Assembly (NCBI GenBank): GCA_029834535.1
Contig: JAQMWT010000323.1
Span: forward strand, 98,600-162,599
Direction of reading: 5' to 3'
Origin: Chrysophaeum taylorii
Taxonomy: Eukaryota; Sar; Pelagophyceae; Pelagomonadales; Pelagomonadaceae
DNA length: 64,000 nucleotides
The notes below the pieces were generated by a model. That model was given only the letters and a program-made list of their open reading frames with translations. It ran no database searches and was not told the origin of the DNA. Numbering within the stretch: the first letter of the stretch is position 1; each line of letters begins with the position of its first letter. A program made the translations under genes and the position numbers. Shown piece by piece: positions 20,612 through 29,856 of the stretch.

Positions 20612-23383
20612 TTCTTGCTGTGTTGGGCGAGTCCCCCGTCCAGTACCCTTCCCTCCCTCCGCCAGCTGCTCCTCGAGCCGCTTTACCTTGGCCTGCTCGG
20701 CTCGCAGCTCCTTCTGGACGGTCCGCAGTCTGTCGCCTGCTCGCGGGCCACCTCTGTCGTCGGTTAGCGCGTCTCCCCCCTCGGACGACAATGGTGCATC
20801 TGCCTTTTTCGGCGACGACGGCGACTGTAAGTCGGCGAGCCGCGCCGAGAGGTCGTCGACCTGGGCCTCGAGTTCGACCGCGCGGTCCTCGGCCTCGCGC
20901 GCACGCCGGCGGTCCTTTTGGACGGCCTCGGCATAGTCGGCCTCCGTCTCTGCGTTTCCGTGCTCGAGCTCCGCAAGCGCCTCCTTCGCCTTTGTCACTT
21001 CCTGCGCCATCCGCGCACATTCCTCCTGCGCCTCCTTGAGTTGCGTGTGCAGCCGCTCGGCCTCGTGGCTCGACGCCGTCCGCGGCGTCTCGATGACTGA
21101 AGTCGCCATCGCCGGCCCGTCTGCCTTGGAAAGCGCGGCTCCCGGCGATGACACGCGCTCGGCAAGGCGCTCGAGGACGCGGTCAAACGCTTTGCGGATG
21201 GTGACAGCCGCGCGCCCCGAGGGCTGCGAGTCGGCCTGGTCAAGCGCGGTCTGGAGCGCCGCCGTCAGGTCGGCGGAAAGGTCGTCCTCGCCGAGCGTTG
21301 GTAGCTTCGCTTTGAGCGCGTCGCGCGCAGCCGCGCGATAGACGTTGCAGCATTCGGCGCGCTTACCGGCGCGCCAGAAGCCCGTGCCCTGCGCTATGGC
21401 CTCCTTGAGCGCGCGGCCAAGCGCCTTTATGTTGTCTGTTGCCGCGTCCTCGCGCGCCGTTGCCTCGTCGGCTTCGATCGCCGCCGCTACGACCGACTCG
21501 ACGAACGCTTTCGCGCCGCGCTCGGCGTTCGAAAGCTGGGTCTGCGCCGTCGCAAGCTCGGCCGCGATCGCAGCACATTTCTCGAGCGCTTCGGCCTGCG
21601 CGCGCTGCGCTTCGGCCACCTCGGCGACCACGTCGGCCTTGCGCTCCACCACCTCGACGCGCGCCTCGACTTTGGCCGCGTGCGCGTCGCCCCGCTCCTG
21701 GCACGCAGTCGCCGCGGCGAGCTTCGTCTCGAGCGTCGATATCGCCCGTCTTTGGTGCTCGGTCGTTTCGCGCAACGCAGCGACATCCTCCTGGCTCGCT
21801 GCCTCTTTTTTGAGCTTGGTGATCATTTTCTGGGCTTTGCGCAGCTCGTCGTGCGCCTGCCTTGACTGCAGCCGCGCGTACTGGGACAACATCATCTTCT
21901 GCGTCTCCTCGGCGCTGGTCTGGTCAACGATCTCGAGGTTCTTCGTTACCGCCAGGAGCTCGTCCCGCAAAATCTGGTTCCCCTGGATCGAGTCCTTCAA
22001 CTGCGTGCGTAGGCGCTCGACCTCCTCGTCCGCCTGACCCCCCTCCTCGTTCATCTGCTCAAGGACCTGCTGCTCGAGTCTCGCGTTCGCCTCGAGCAGC
22101 CGCGTGTTCGCCGCGCACACGGCTCGTGCCTCCTCCTGGGCTGCCGCCCGCAGCCTGCGCTCCTCCTCGAGCTCGCTCGCAGCGGGAATAGGACTGGCTG
22201 CGTCGCTTTCCATTGGCACCTCGTTGGCAGCAGGAGCACCAAGTATATCGATCGAAGAAGGAGCGCCAACAATCTCGGTTGCTGTTGTTGTCGTCGTCGT
22301 CATCGCCGTCTTCGTCATCTCAGTGGCGGAGATGGGCCTCGGTGTTACCTGCGTCTCGGCGGCCGCGACGGCGACGACGGCAGCGCGCTCCTCCCGTTGC
22401 TGCGCGTCGGCAATCTCGGTGGCAGCCCTCGCCATCTCAGCGTCCAGCTCGCGCCCTCGTATCCTCGCCACGGCCAGCGCGCTCACGGCCGCCGCCATCG
22501 CGGCGTCATCGGTGGCGGCACGGTCGAGCGCCGCGCGTGCCGCAGCGCATGCTTGATGCGCGGCATTCGCGTCCCCCTCCGCTTCACGCGCTTCACGTCG
22601 CCGCAAGTCCTCGGCTTCAACCCCCCCGAGCACGCTTGCGAGCGCGGCCGCGCAGGCATTGCGGCGACGCGCGGCCTCGGCAGCCTCGCAGCGCTCGACG
22701 TCGGCGGCGAGCGCTGCGGCAGCAACCTTTGCCGCGTCGCAGCTCTCTTCCCATCTTGTCGCGGCCGACGCGGCGTCTTTGTGCGCCTGCTCCATGGCGT
22801 AGGCATGGCGGCCCTGGGTCGACTTCGCGTCGTCGCGCGCGCGGCGCAGCTCGTCGACTGTCGCGGCGAAGCTCGCGGCAGCCGCGCGCGTCGCGTCGCA
22901 TCGCATGTCGAACAGCTCGCGCTCGCGGTCCGCGCTTTGCGCCGCGCCCATGGCGCGCTCGGCGGCCGCGCGGCAGCTTTCCACGGCCGTCGCGGCTGCG
23001 CTCGTCGCTCGCAGCGTCGCTCGTTCGACTGCCGCCGCGCGAGACGCGGAAGCGAGCTGCTCGCTCGCGGAGGCCCTCACCTCGGCGACTTGGCGGCTGT
23101 AGAAGGCCGTGTAGCGCGCCTTGAGGTCCGCCTGCATCGTTTCGAGCCGGGCCTCGAGCTCCTCGAGATCATTGAGGCGAGCAGCGCGGAACCGCCTCGC
23201 AGAGTCCTGGAGTTCGTCGATGGATGCCTTTGCCGTGGCTAGCGGCACGTAAGCCTGCTCACCCTCGACGGCGACGGCCGCCTGCCGGATCTCGAACATC
23301 GCCTCGGGGTCCATCACTTCTCTCCCCAGCATTCTGCCCACGGGAAGCACCATCGGTAGTGGTGGCTTCTCCATCGTCGTCAT
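19076..23383 (-). CDS. Kinesin-14 (C-terminal motor)
   Basis: A 1435-residue protein. Residues ~40-1060 are Ala/Glu-rich coiled coil with a nine-residue Ser run near 930. The motor is at the C-terminus: neck 'KIRVFARCRPMAKYE', P-loop GQTGSGKT at 1148-1155, switch I NAESSRSHS and switch II 'LVDLAGSERADKTG'. The motor then ends with 'LTYASRVKLIKNN'. A C-terminal motor after a coiled coil defines the minus-end-directed kinesin-14 family, which works in spindle or cytoplasmic microtubule transport. The tail after the motor ('EEVAQLKAIIKDLKSG') resembles the neck-mimic helix of KCBP-like kinesins, but no MyTH4-FERM domain is present. The ATG at 23383 is the first in frame. Confidence 0.93.
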
Positions 23384-23389
23384 CTCCAC

Positions 23390-24030
23390 ATCTAAAATAC
23401 TAAGATACTAGATATATAGGGGCCAGCCAAAAGCGGTTTTGATTGAGCCCCGGATGGCGACACCTTCATCAAGAGAGCGAACGGCTCCTCCCGGCCGCCG
23501 CGTCTCCCGGCCGCCGCGTTCCTGGATGCCGTCTGACGGCTAGCCTCGCACTCTGCCGTCATCTGCGACCTGCGACCGGCCCTCTGCCTGCTCCAAGCCA
23601 CAAGTTCTGCCGCCCCCTTCGACTGACCCGCGTCTCCGTCTTCATGTCCTCACTCACCCCGTTCTGCTCTCGCTTCGCTCATCCCGCATTGATCTGCCTC
23701 CCTTCCGCTGCCGACCCTACCCCTTTGAAACTCTGGGTCGGAGCCGCGTACGGAGAGTCTGGAGCCACGACCTCGTATGGGCCCCTTCGATGCGTGATTG
23801 TGTAGAGGCGAACCACGTTCGCGCGTCACGCCGTGGTGTAAAACTGAGAGCACGCGTACGTAGCGCGCCCCCACCTGGCGCCAACCACCACCCCATTTCC
23901 CCCGTTCGTCGTCGTCGTCGTCGTCGTAAAGTATTTTTATTTCGGCAGCCCACCCTCTCGATGATAAATAATGAAGCTGCGTTGTTCGGTGCGGAAAAAA
24001 CAAGAACAACAACAAGGTTCATTCAAATCT
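23390..24030. other. Intergenic between kinesin and IQ-motif gene
   Basis: No gene is seen. An (CGT)n run lies near 23909-23926. The kinesin promoter is presumably at 23390-23500, where an AT-rich ACTAGATATATAG tract occurs. Confidence 0.35.
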
Positions 24031-25176
24031 TCAGGAGGGCAGGCGAGGAGCGTAGTGGGGGGGCGCGGAAAGGAGAAGATGAGCGAGCGGGTGAGCAACG
24101 AGGGCGCGGACACCCTCGAGGGCGCGAGCGAGGGAGGCCGCCGCGGCGTCACCAGAACCAACGACAAGTAGAAGGTCGTCGTGGGTATCAGCATGACGTT
24201 TCAAGAAGGAAGCGGAGCGGTTTGTGGGCGGGAGGTTTGCGAGGGCGGTCTCGAGGGTGAGTTCGAGCGCGCGGAGATCGATATTTCGCGCGATATGCTC
24301 GAGGGTAAGGGCGGTGGCAGCCGAGGTGAGGCGCAGGGTGGTCCGGAAGGCCCAGCACGGGGATGCGCGCCAGACGCCCTGGATCTTCCTAACGGCCCGG
24401 TCGACGGCGAGGGCTCTGGCGGCGACGGAGCGCGCTCGCGTCCGGTAGAGCGAGCCGCGGGCGAGGGCCTGAATGCGGCTTGCGGAGGCGGTGCGGCGGT
24501 GGAGGTGGAGATCGCGCGCCGTTCTGGCCGCCTGGAAGCGGAGGCGCGAAGAGGCGACCCGCGCGCCACACTGGATGACCGCGGCTGCCGCGCGTCGGCG
24601 CTCGGCGCGCGCGGAGACGACGACCCGGACGCGGAGGCGCACGAACCGGGCCAACACCGTCGCCGTCCAGGGTGTGAGGAGATGCCTGGCCTGGCGCGAC
24701 GAAATGTCGACGAGATGGCGCTGGCGCCGCGCGTTGGCGGCCTTCTCTGCGGCGAGGGCGCGGTCGAGGTCGGCCTCGGACGCTTCGAGGCGCGCCGCCT
24801 CCGCCTCGAGGTCGGCCTTTTCGCGTCTCAGCTGCGCCACGCGGGCTCGGCGGTGACAAAGGGCCTCCGGCATCGCCCCGCATGCCGCGTCGACGGCTTC
24901 CGCGAGCCCGACGTAGGTCCGCGCTACTTTGAGCGTCGCGCGGCGCGACGTCGCGGTTTCGCGCCGATGGTTCGGGAAGATGCCGTCGGGCCGCCGCGGC
25001 ATCGCCCCCACGCTCTCCCAGGCTCTCCGTTGCGCGAGGGTGGACAGCTGCGCGATCCGGGCCGCCCGCTCCCAGGCCCCCGCCGCCACCGCAGCGTCGA
25101 GGCTTTTCCGCTCCGCCTCGAGGCCTTCCGCCCGCCGCTCCCACTCGCGCCGCGCCCCCCGCGCCGCTTCACTCAT
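24031..25176 (-). CDS. IQ-motif coiled-coil protein
   Basis: A 381-residue, Ala/Arg-rich protein. The N-terminal half is helical and coiled-coil-like ('RREKADLEAEAARLEASEAD'). Three IQ motifs follow around 200-280: 'AAAVIQCGARVASSRLRF', 'ASRIQALARGSLYRTRARS' and 'VRKIQGVWRASPCWAF'. IQ motifs bind calmodulin or centrin, so a cytoskeletal or centriolar role is likely, but no enzymatic domain is visible. The ATG at 25176 (MSEAARG) is chosen; it is divergent from the DUF2358-Grx gene 140 nt away. Confidence 0.7.
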   Translation of the reverse strand: MSEAARGARREWERRAEGLEAERKSLDAAVAAGAWERAARIAQLSTLAQRRAWESVGAMPRRPDGIFPNHRRETATSRRATLKVARTYVGLAEAVDAACGAMPEALCHRRARVAQLRREKADLEAEAARLEASEADLDRALAAEKAANARRQRHLVDISSRQARHLLTPWTATVLARFVRLRVRVVVSARAERRRAAAAVIQCGARVASSRLRFQAARTARDLHLHRRTASASRIQALARGSLYRTRARSVAARALAVDRAVRKIQGVWRASPCWAFRTTLRLTSAATALTLEHIARNIDLRALELTLETALANLPPTNRSASFLKRHADTHDDLLLVVGSGDAAAASLARALEGVRALVAHPLAHLLLSAPPHYAPRLPS

Positions 25177-25316
25177 GCTCCTCGAGCGACCGCGCGAACA
25201 CAATCACGGCCGTGATCCACGCACACAACGCGGGCAGCAGTCCGATCACTAGCGTCGTCGCCCGCAGCCCCTCGATCGTCATGGCTGTGGCGTTGCGCGA
25301 TCCGTTGAGGAGGAGT

Positions 25317-26537
25317 ATGAAGATCCTTCTTCTTTTCCACATAGTGGATGGCCTGGTTTTTAAATCGCCGCCGCCGCCTTTGTCTCGACCGCCGTCGTCG
25401 ACGGTGGTGTTCCAGGAGAAGAAGGAGGTTTCGGTGGGCGCCAAGGCCGCCTGGTTTGGCGCCGAGCTCTTCGGACGCATCGCGGGGGGAGGTCCCGCCG
25501 AGACGACGAGCCCGTCCCCGCCGCCCCAGAGTGTCGCGGAGGCGATCGAGCGCGTGCGCGCCGACCACGCCAAGTCCCCCCCCTACTTCCTGAGCGGCAA
25601 GTTCGACCGTTCGCTCTACGCCGAAGACTGCGAATTTTCGGACCCTTTCGTGTCGTTTCGCGGACGTCAAAGGTTCGAAACTAACCTCGCGAACCTCGGC
25701 GGCTTCATCACCGAAGCCTCTGCCAAGCCCCTCGGCGAGACCGTGACCGAGACGTCGTACAAGGCGAAATTCGCGGTGCGGCTGCGGCTCGCGCTGCCGT
25801 GGCGACCGGTCCTCGCGTGGCCGTGGGGCGTCGAACACACGTTTGAATCCACAAATAATGGCGTTGTTGTCGCGAGGCACATCGAGTCTTGGGATGTCTC
25901 GGTTGCCGAGGGGCTGCGCCAGCTCGCGAGGCCGTCGTCGTCGTCATCATCTTTGGGAAGGGCCGATCCGGTCGCGGGACCTTTGGTGCGGATCGCGCGT
26001 TCCGTCGGGATTCTGCCCGCCAGCGACCCGGGGAACTGGACGGGGGAACCTTTATCTTGGGCCGAGAACAGCTCGGTGCCCCAGCGCCTCTCCGAGCTCA
26101 CGCAATCGCGGTTTTCGGGGGTCAAGCAGCTTCTCGCCGACCTCGTCGCTGGCGACTACGACGAGGCCGCTATCGACCTTCGGATCGACGCCTTCGTCGC
26201 GTCAGCGCCCGTCGCCATGTTTTCCTTCACGGGGTGCCCCTTCTGCCGCAAGGCCAAGGACAAGCTCGACGAGATTGGCGCAGCCTACGAGGTTCTCGAG
26301 CTCGACCTCGACCCCGAGGGCCCGGCGATCCGCTCCCGCCTCGGCCGCCGTACCGGCCGCACCTCGGTCCCGGCCATCTGGATCGCGGCCGACTACGTTG
26401 GCGGCCTCAACGACGGAAACCCCGGCCTCCTCCCCCTGGATTCGCGGGGTGATCTCCGCCCCAAACTCGAGGCTGCTGCTGCTGCTGCTGCTGCTGCAAA
26501 GGCCTTATCTTCTTCTTCTTCTTCTTCTTCTTCCTAA
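25317..26537 (+). CDS. DUF2358 (SnoaL-like) - glutaredoxin fusion protein
   Basis: A 406-residue protein. It starts with a hydrophobic signal-like segment (MKILLLFHIVDGLVFKSPP), with a Phe where heterokont plastid presequences often have one, so plastid targeting is possible. Residues ~75-220 resemble DUF2358/SnoaL-like proteins ('DRSLYAEDCEFSDPFVSFRG' and 'HIESWDVS'). Residues ~300-375 are a glutaredoxin with CPFC, TSVPAIWI and GGLNDG, the three family landmarks. A fusion of a DUF2358 protein to a dithiol Grx suggests redox-controlled binding of a small molecule. The C-terminus is Ala9 then a Ser run, and the last Ser codon and TAA stop lie inside a Helitron-like element, so the original end may be lost. 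Confidence 0.75.
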   Translation: MKILLLFHIVDGLVFKSPPPPLSRPPSSTVVFQEKKEVSVGAKAAWFGAELFGRIAGGGPAETTSPSPPPQSVAEAIERVRADHAKSPPYFLSGKFDRSLYAEDCEFSDPFVSFRGRQRFETNLANLGGFITEASAKPLGETVTETSYKAKFAVRLRLALPWRPVLAWPWGVEHTFESTNNGVVVARHIESWDVSVAEGLRQLARPSSSSSSLGRADPVAGPLVRIARSVGILPASDPGNWTGEPLSWAENSSVPQRLSELTQSRFSGVKQLLADLVAGDYDEAAIDLRIDAFVASAPVAMFSFTGCPFCRKAKDKLDEIGAAYEVLELDLDPEGPAIRSRLGRRTGRTSVPAIWIAADYVGGLNDGNPGLLPLDSRGDLRPKLEAAAAAAAAAKALSSSSSSSSS

Positions 26538-27535
26538 CTACTAATCGACAGATGTTTGTCTGTCTGTCTGTCTGTTTGTCCCTCGATTTAGGGTAAGGAT
26601 CAGGTTGGCCCGCGAGCCAGACAGTGATCGTCCAAGCCGTCTACGGCGACCTCGCAGACTATTTCCACGACCCGCGGCGGCTCTTTCGGCGCGCCATTCT
26701 CACGCCCCGTCGAAACGATGTTGTCGATGCTGACAACGCGCGCATGACCGCGGCCTTTTTTTCCCGGAGACGAGGCGTCGGAGTTCGGAGTTCGGCTGAC
26801 TAGGCTGGGTCGGAAGACGACGCCTCGCTCTTTACAGTAGAGTTTTCAACTCCCTGACAACCAACGGCATGCTGACTTTGATCGCGAGCTTAATGTCTTC
26901 GCAATCTCGACCCGTCGCACGGCCACTGCAACGGTACCAGATACATGATCGATCGTGGCGTTGTCACCGAGGCTCCTCCAACCTGTATCGCTTAAGGCCC
27001 GCCTACGCCAAACGATCAACAAGAGCCAGGGCCAGACGCCCCGCTTGGTCGGCGTCCTCTTTCCCAAGCCCGTCTTCTGCCACGTCCAGCTCTACGTGGC
27101 TCTCTGTCGATCGGCATCCCCGAGGATATACTCATCTGGGTCGACGACTCCACCCGACCCCACACGTGCTGCGCAATACCGATAAGCCCCCTCCCGGCGT
27201 CTACACGCGCACTGTAGGTGAACTTACTGGGACCAGGTGAACTTACTGGGGTTGGAGATTGGGACTAGGTGAGCTGAGTGACCAGGTGAAACTGGGACTA
27301 GGTGAACATACTGGGGCTTTTAGAGTAAAGGGTTTTTAGAGTAAACTCAAAGGTTGGCGGCGCGTGCGGATCAAAGCAGCTTAGATTGGCGGAGGCGAGA
27401 GCGACGAGCTCAAAGGAGTTGGTGTGAGCTAGGTGAACTTACTGACCAGGTGAACTTATATGAAACTTACTGGGACCAGGTGAACTTACTGGGGTTAGAG
27501 ATTGGGAGTAGGTGAACTTACTGGCCTGCACTTGT
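26532..27535 (+). mobile_element. Helitron-like repeat, copy 1
   Basis: One of four nearly identical ~1.0-kb units sharing the left end TCCTAACTACTAATCGACAG and the right end GGCCTGCACTTGT. After a TGTC repeat, the plus strand encodes remnants of a PIF1/Helitron helicase tail. These are 'AVYGDLADYFHDPRRLF', then 'RAILTPRRNDVVDADNAR', then 'NLDPSHGHCNGTRYMI'-type sequence. 'TINKSQGQT' plus 'PVFCHVQLYVAL' form motif VI. The frame is broken and internally deleted. The 3' third is made of ~20-bp GGTGAACTTACTGGGACCA subrepeats. No target-site duplication is seen. The 5' TC fits Helitrons; the 3' end lacks an obvious CTRR. Confidence 0.7.
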
Positions 27536-27677
27536 CTATTGTCTAAAAAAAACAACAACAACGGCAATAAAAACGAAACCGTAACGGAATGTCACTTGAA
27601 GAGAATAACGGTCCACGCACGAATTATTTACTGATTCAAACGTTGTTGTTTTGTTTTTTTATCGCGGAAAAAGCAGT

Positions 27678-29678
27678 ATGCGCTGGTGGTTCCACCGGAA
27701 CCTCGTGGTGCGGGCTGCGTGCGCCTGCGCCCCCGCGGCGGGGGTCGCGGCCCTTCTCGAAGAGCGGAGAAAGTACTACCGCGTGGACCACGCGAATCCT
27801 CTCGGGTGCGGCGCGTTCGGGGCCGTGTACCGCGCGCGCGACACTGGGACCGGGGAGACGGTCGCGTTGAAGAAGGTCGGGACCGACGACGGGTGCGTGG
27901 TGCGGGAGCTTTCGGCGCTCCCGCGCGTGTCGGTAGCAGGGGAGCACCCGAACATCGCGTGCCTCGTGGACGCATGGGTCGAGGGAAAGACGGCGTGCGT
28001 CGCCACGGAGCTCGCCGACGGCGGAGAGCTCTTCGACTTTCTGGTCGCGCAGGGCCGGTTCAGCGAGGCGACGGCGGCCGGGCTCTTCGAGGGGGCAGTC
28101 AAGGCCCTCGCCTGGCTCCATCGCATCGGGGTCGTCCACTGCGACGTGAAACCCGAGAATCTCGTCCTCACGAGTTGGGGAGAAATGAAGCTCATCGACT
28201 TTGGTTCTGCCCTCGTCGACGGCGCCACGCCAACGCCGTCCGAGGCGATGCGGTGCTACGGGACCTGCCACTACGCTCCCCCCGAGCTCCTGGCCTCGAG
28301 GTACACGAGTCTCGACGCCTCGAGGGCCGCGACGGCCTGCGCGGACCCCAAGGCCGACGCGTGGGCCCTAGGCGTCGTCTTGTTCGTCGCGCTCGTCGGC
28401 GCCCACCCCTTCGATCTCGAGGGCAATATCGACGACCCCGAGGCCCTCGCCACCTCGGTCCTCTCGGCCTTTGACGACGACGACGACGAAAACTCTGGGA
28501 TTCCCGCGCCGCTGCGCGCTCCGGGCGTGAAGCGGCTGCTGTCGCCCGCGGCGCTCGACCTCCTGGGGTCGCTGTTGCGGCGCGATCCCGCCAAACGCGC
28601 ATCCCTCGACGACGCCCTGAGCCACCCGTGGTTCAACGGCGCCGCCGGCACCTCGGCCGCCCTCGCGATGTCGGAGCGATCGGCCGCGCGCAGCCGGAGG
28701 CTCAAGGAGCGCTTCGAAGCTTCTGCTCTGGAACGCCTCGTCGCCAAGAGCTCGACGATGACCTCCAAAAAGAAGAACGACGCCGTCGCGACCCTCGTCG
28801 ATCGCGTCCTCTCGTACGACATCGAGGCGGCCTCCCGCGAAGAGGAAATCGCCGGCATCGCCGCCGCCCTCGACGACGACCTCACCGACGCGAAGACCCT
28901 CGCCCGACAGCAAAACCTCAAAGAATTGCTCGGCGCGCTTCGCGTCGACCTCTGGCGCGACGGCGACGTCGTCTTCGCCGAGGGCGACGAGGCCGGCAAG
29001 GACGCGGCCATGTTCTTCATTTCCTCCGGACAAGTCGACGTCTCGCGCCGCGGCACTAAGGTCGCCACTCTCGAGGCCGGCCAGTTCTTCGGAGAGAGCG
29101 GACTCGTCTTTCGCGACGGCGCCGAGCGTCACGCGACCGTCACCGTCCGCGGCGACGCAAAACTCGTCGCCGTCAGACGCAGCGACGTCCAGCGCCTCAC
29201 GGTCGACGCCCGCGATGCCGACCGCACCCTCCGTGCCGTCGCCTTCGAGCGCGCCGTCGAGAACGCCAAGACGGCCATCGCCGCCGCGACGCACGCCACC
29301 AGAGAGCGCCTCGACCACGGCCAGTGGTGCTGTCGCCAGGGCGACCCGGGCAACGCCGTCTTCTCGATCGAGGCTGGCTCCTTCGACGTTGTCCAAGGCG
29401 ACACCACCCTCACCCGTCTTCACACGGGCGCCTTCTTCGGGGAAGCTGCCGTCCTCTCGAACGCGCCGAGGAACGCCACCGTCGTCTGCGCCTCGCCCGA
29501 CGGCTGCGTCGTCCACCGCATCGCCAAGCACAACTTCATCCAGCTCCTCAAGCGCGACCCCCGCACCGATACGGCCGTCCGATCCCTTCTCAAAGACCGC
29601 CGAAGAACCTCCGATCGCCTCGACGCACTCCTTCAACGACGGCATGCCGACCTCTCCTCCAGCCCGAGCACCCCGTGA
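27678..29678 (+). CDS. Protein kinase with two C-terminal cyclic-nucleotide-binding domains
   Basis: A 666-residue protein. The kinase (residues ~37-330) has Gly loop GCGAFG (~43-48), Lys65, a catalytic loop reading HCDVKPEN (Cys155 replaces the usual Arg of HRD), DFG at 174-176 and an APE-like APPE. It resembles the CAMK/CDPK group. Two cNMP-binding domains follow (~425-515 and ~550-645), with phosphate-binding cassettes FGESGLVFRDGAERHAT and FGEAAVLSNAPRNAT that keep the Glu and Arg needed for cAMP/cGMP. The order kinase-cNBD-cNBD is the reverse of PKG. Direct regulation by cyclic nucleotide is inferred. The ATG at 27678 is the first in frame. Confidence 0.85.
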   Translation: MRWWFHRNLVVRAACACAPAAGVAALLEERRKYYRVDHANPLGCGAFGAVYRARDTGTGETVALKKVGTDDGCVVRELSALPRVSVAGEHPNIACLVDAWVEGKTACVATELADGGELFDFLVAQGRFSEATAAGLFEGAVKALAWLHRIGVVHCDVKPENLVLTSWGEMKLIDFGSALVDGATPTPSEAMRCYGTCHYAPPELLASRYTSLDASRAATACADPKADAWALGVVLFVALVGAHPFDLEGNIDDPEALATSVLSAFDDDDDENSGIPAPLRAPGVKRLLSPAALDLLGSLLRRDPAKRASLDDALSHPWFNGAAGTSAALAMSERSAARSRRLKERFEASALERLVAKSSTMTSKKKNDAVATLVDRVLSYDIEAASREEEIAGIAAALDDDLTDAKTLARQQNLKELLGALRVDLWRDGDVVFAEGDEAGKDAAMFFISSGQVDVSRRGTKVATLEAGQFFGESGLVFRDGAERHATVTVRGDAKLVAVRRSDVQRLTVDARDADRTLRAVAFERAVENAKTAIAAATHATRERLDHGQWCCRQGDPGNAVFSIEAGSFDVVQGDTTLTRLHTGAFFGEAAVLSNAPRNATVVCASPDGCVVHRIAKHNFIQLLKRDPRTDTAVRSLLKDRRRTSDRLDALLQRRHADLSSSPSTP

Positions 29679-29856
29679 TCTCATGATTCATCCCTGCCTT
29701 CTTGTATCCGACCGACACCGCCTTCTTGTATCCGACCGACACCGCCTTCTTGTACCCCCTCCCCCCCCTCGAAAAACCGACACCACTATAATCTTCCGTG
29801 TATCATTCTTCTCCTAAGTGGTGGTTTTGGTGGTGGTGGTCGTCGCAGCCGCCGCC

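Noticed and set aside
20458-21039. Long plus-strand frames within the kinesin gene
   Set aside because: They are antisense to the coiled-coil region; high GC makes many shadow frames there.
28368-29684. A 438-codon minus-strand frame
   Set aside because: It is the antisense shadow of the kinase-cNBD gene.
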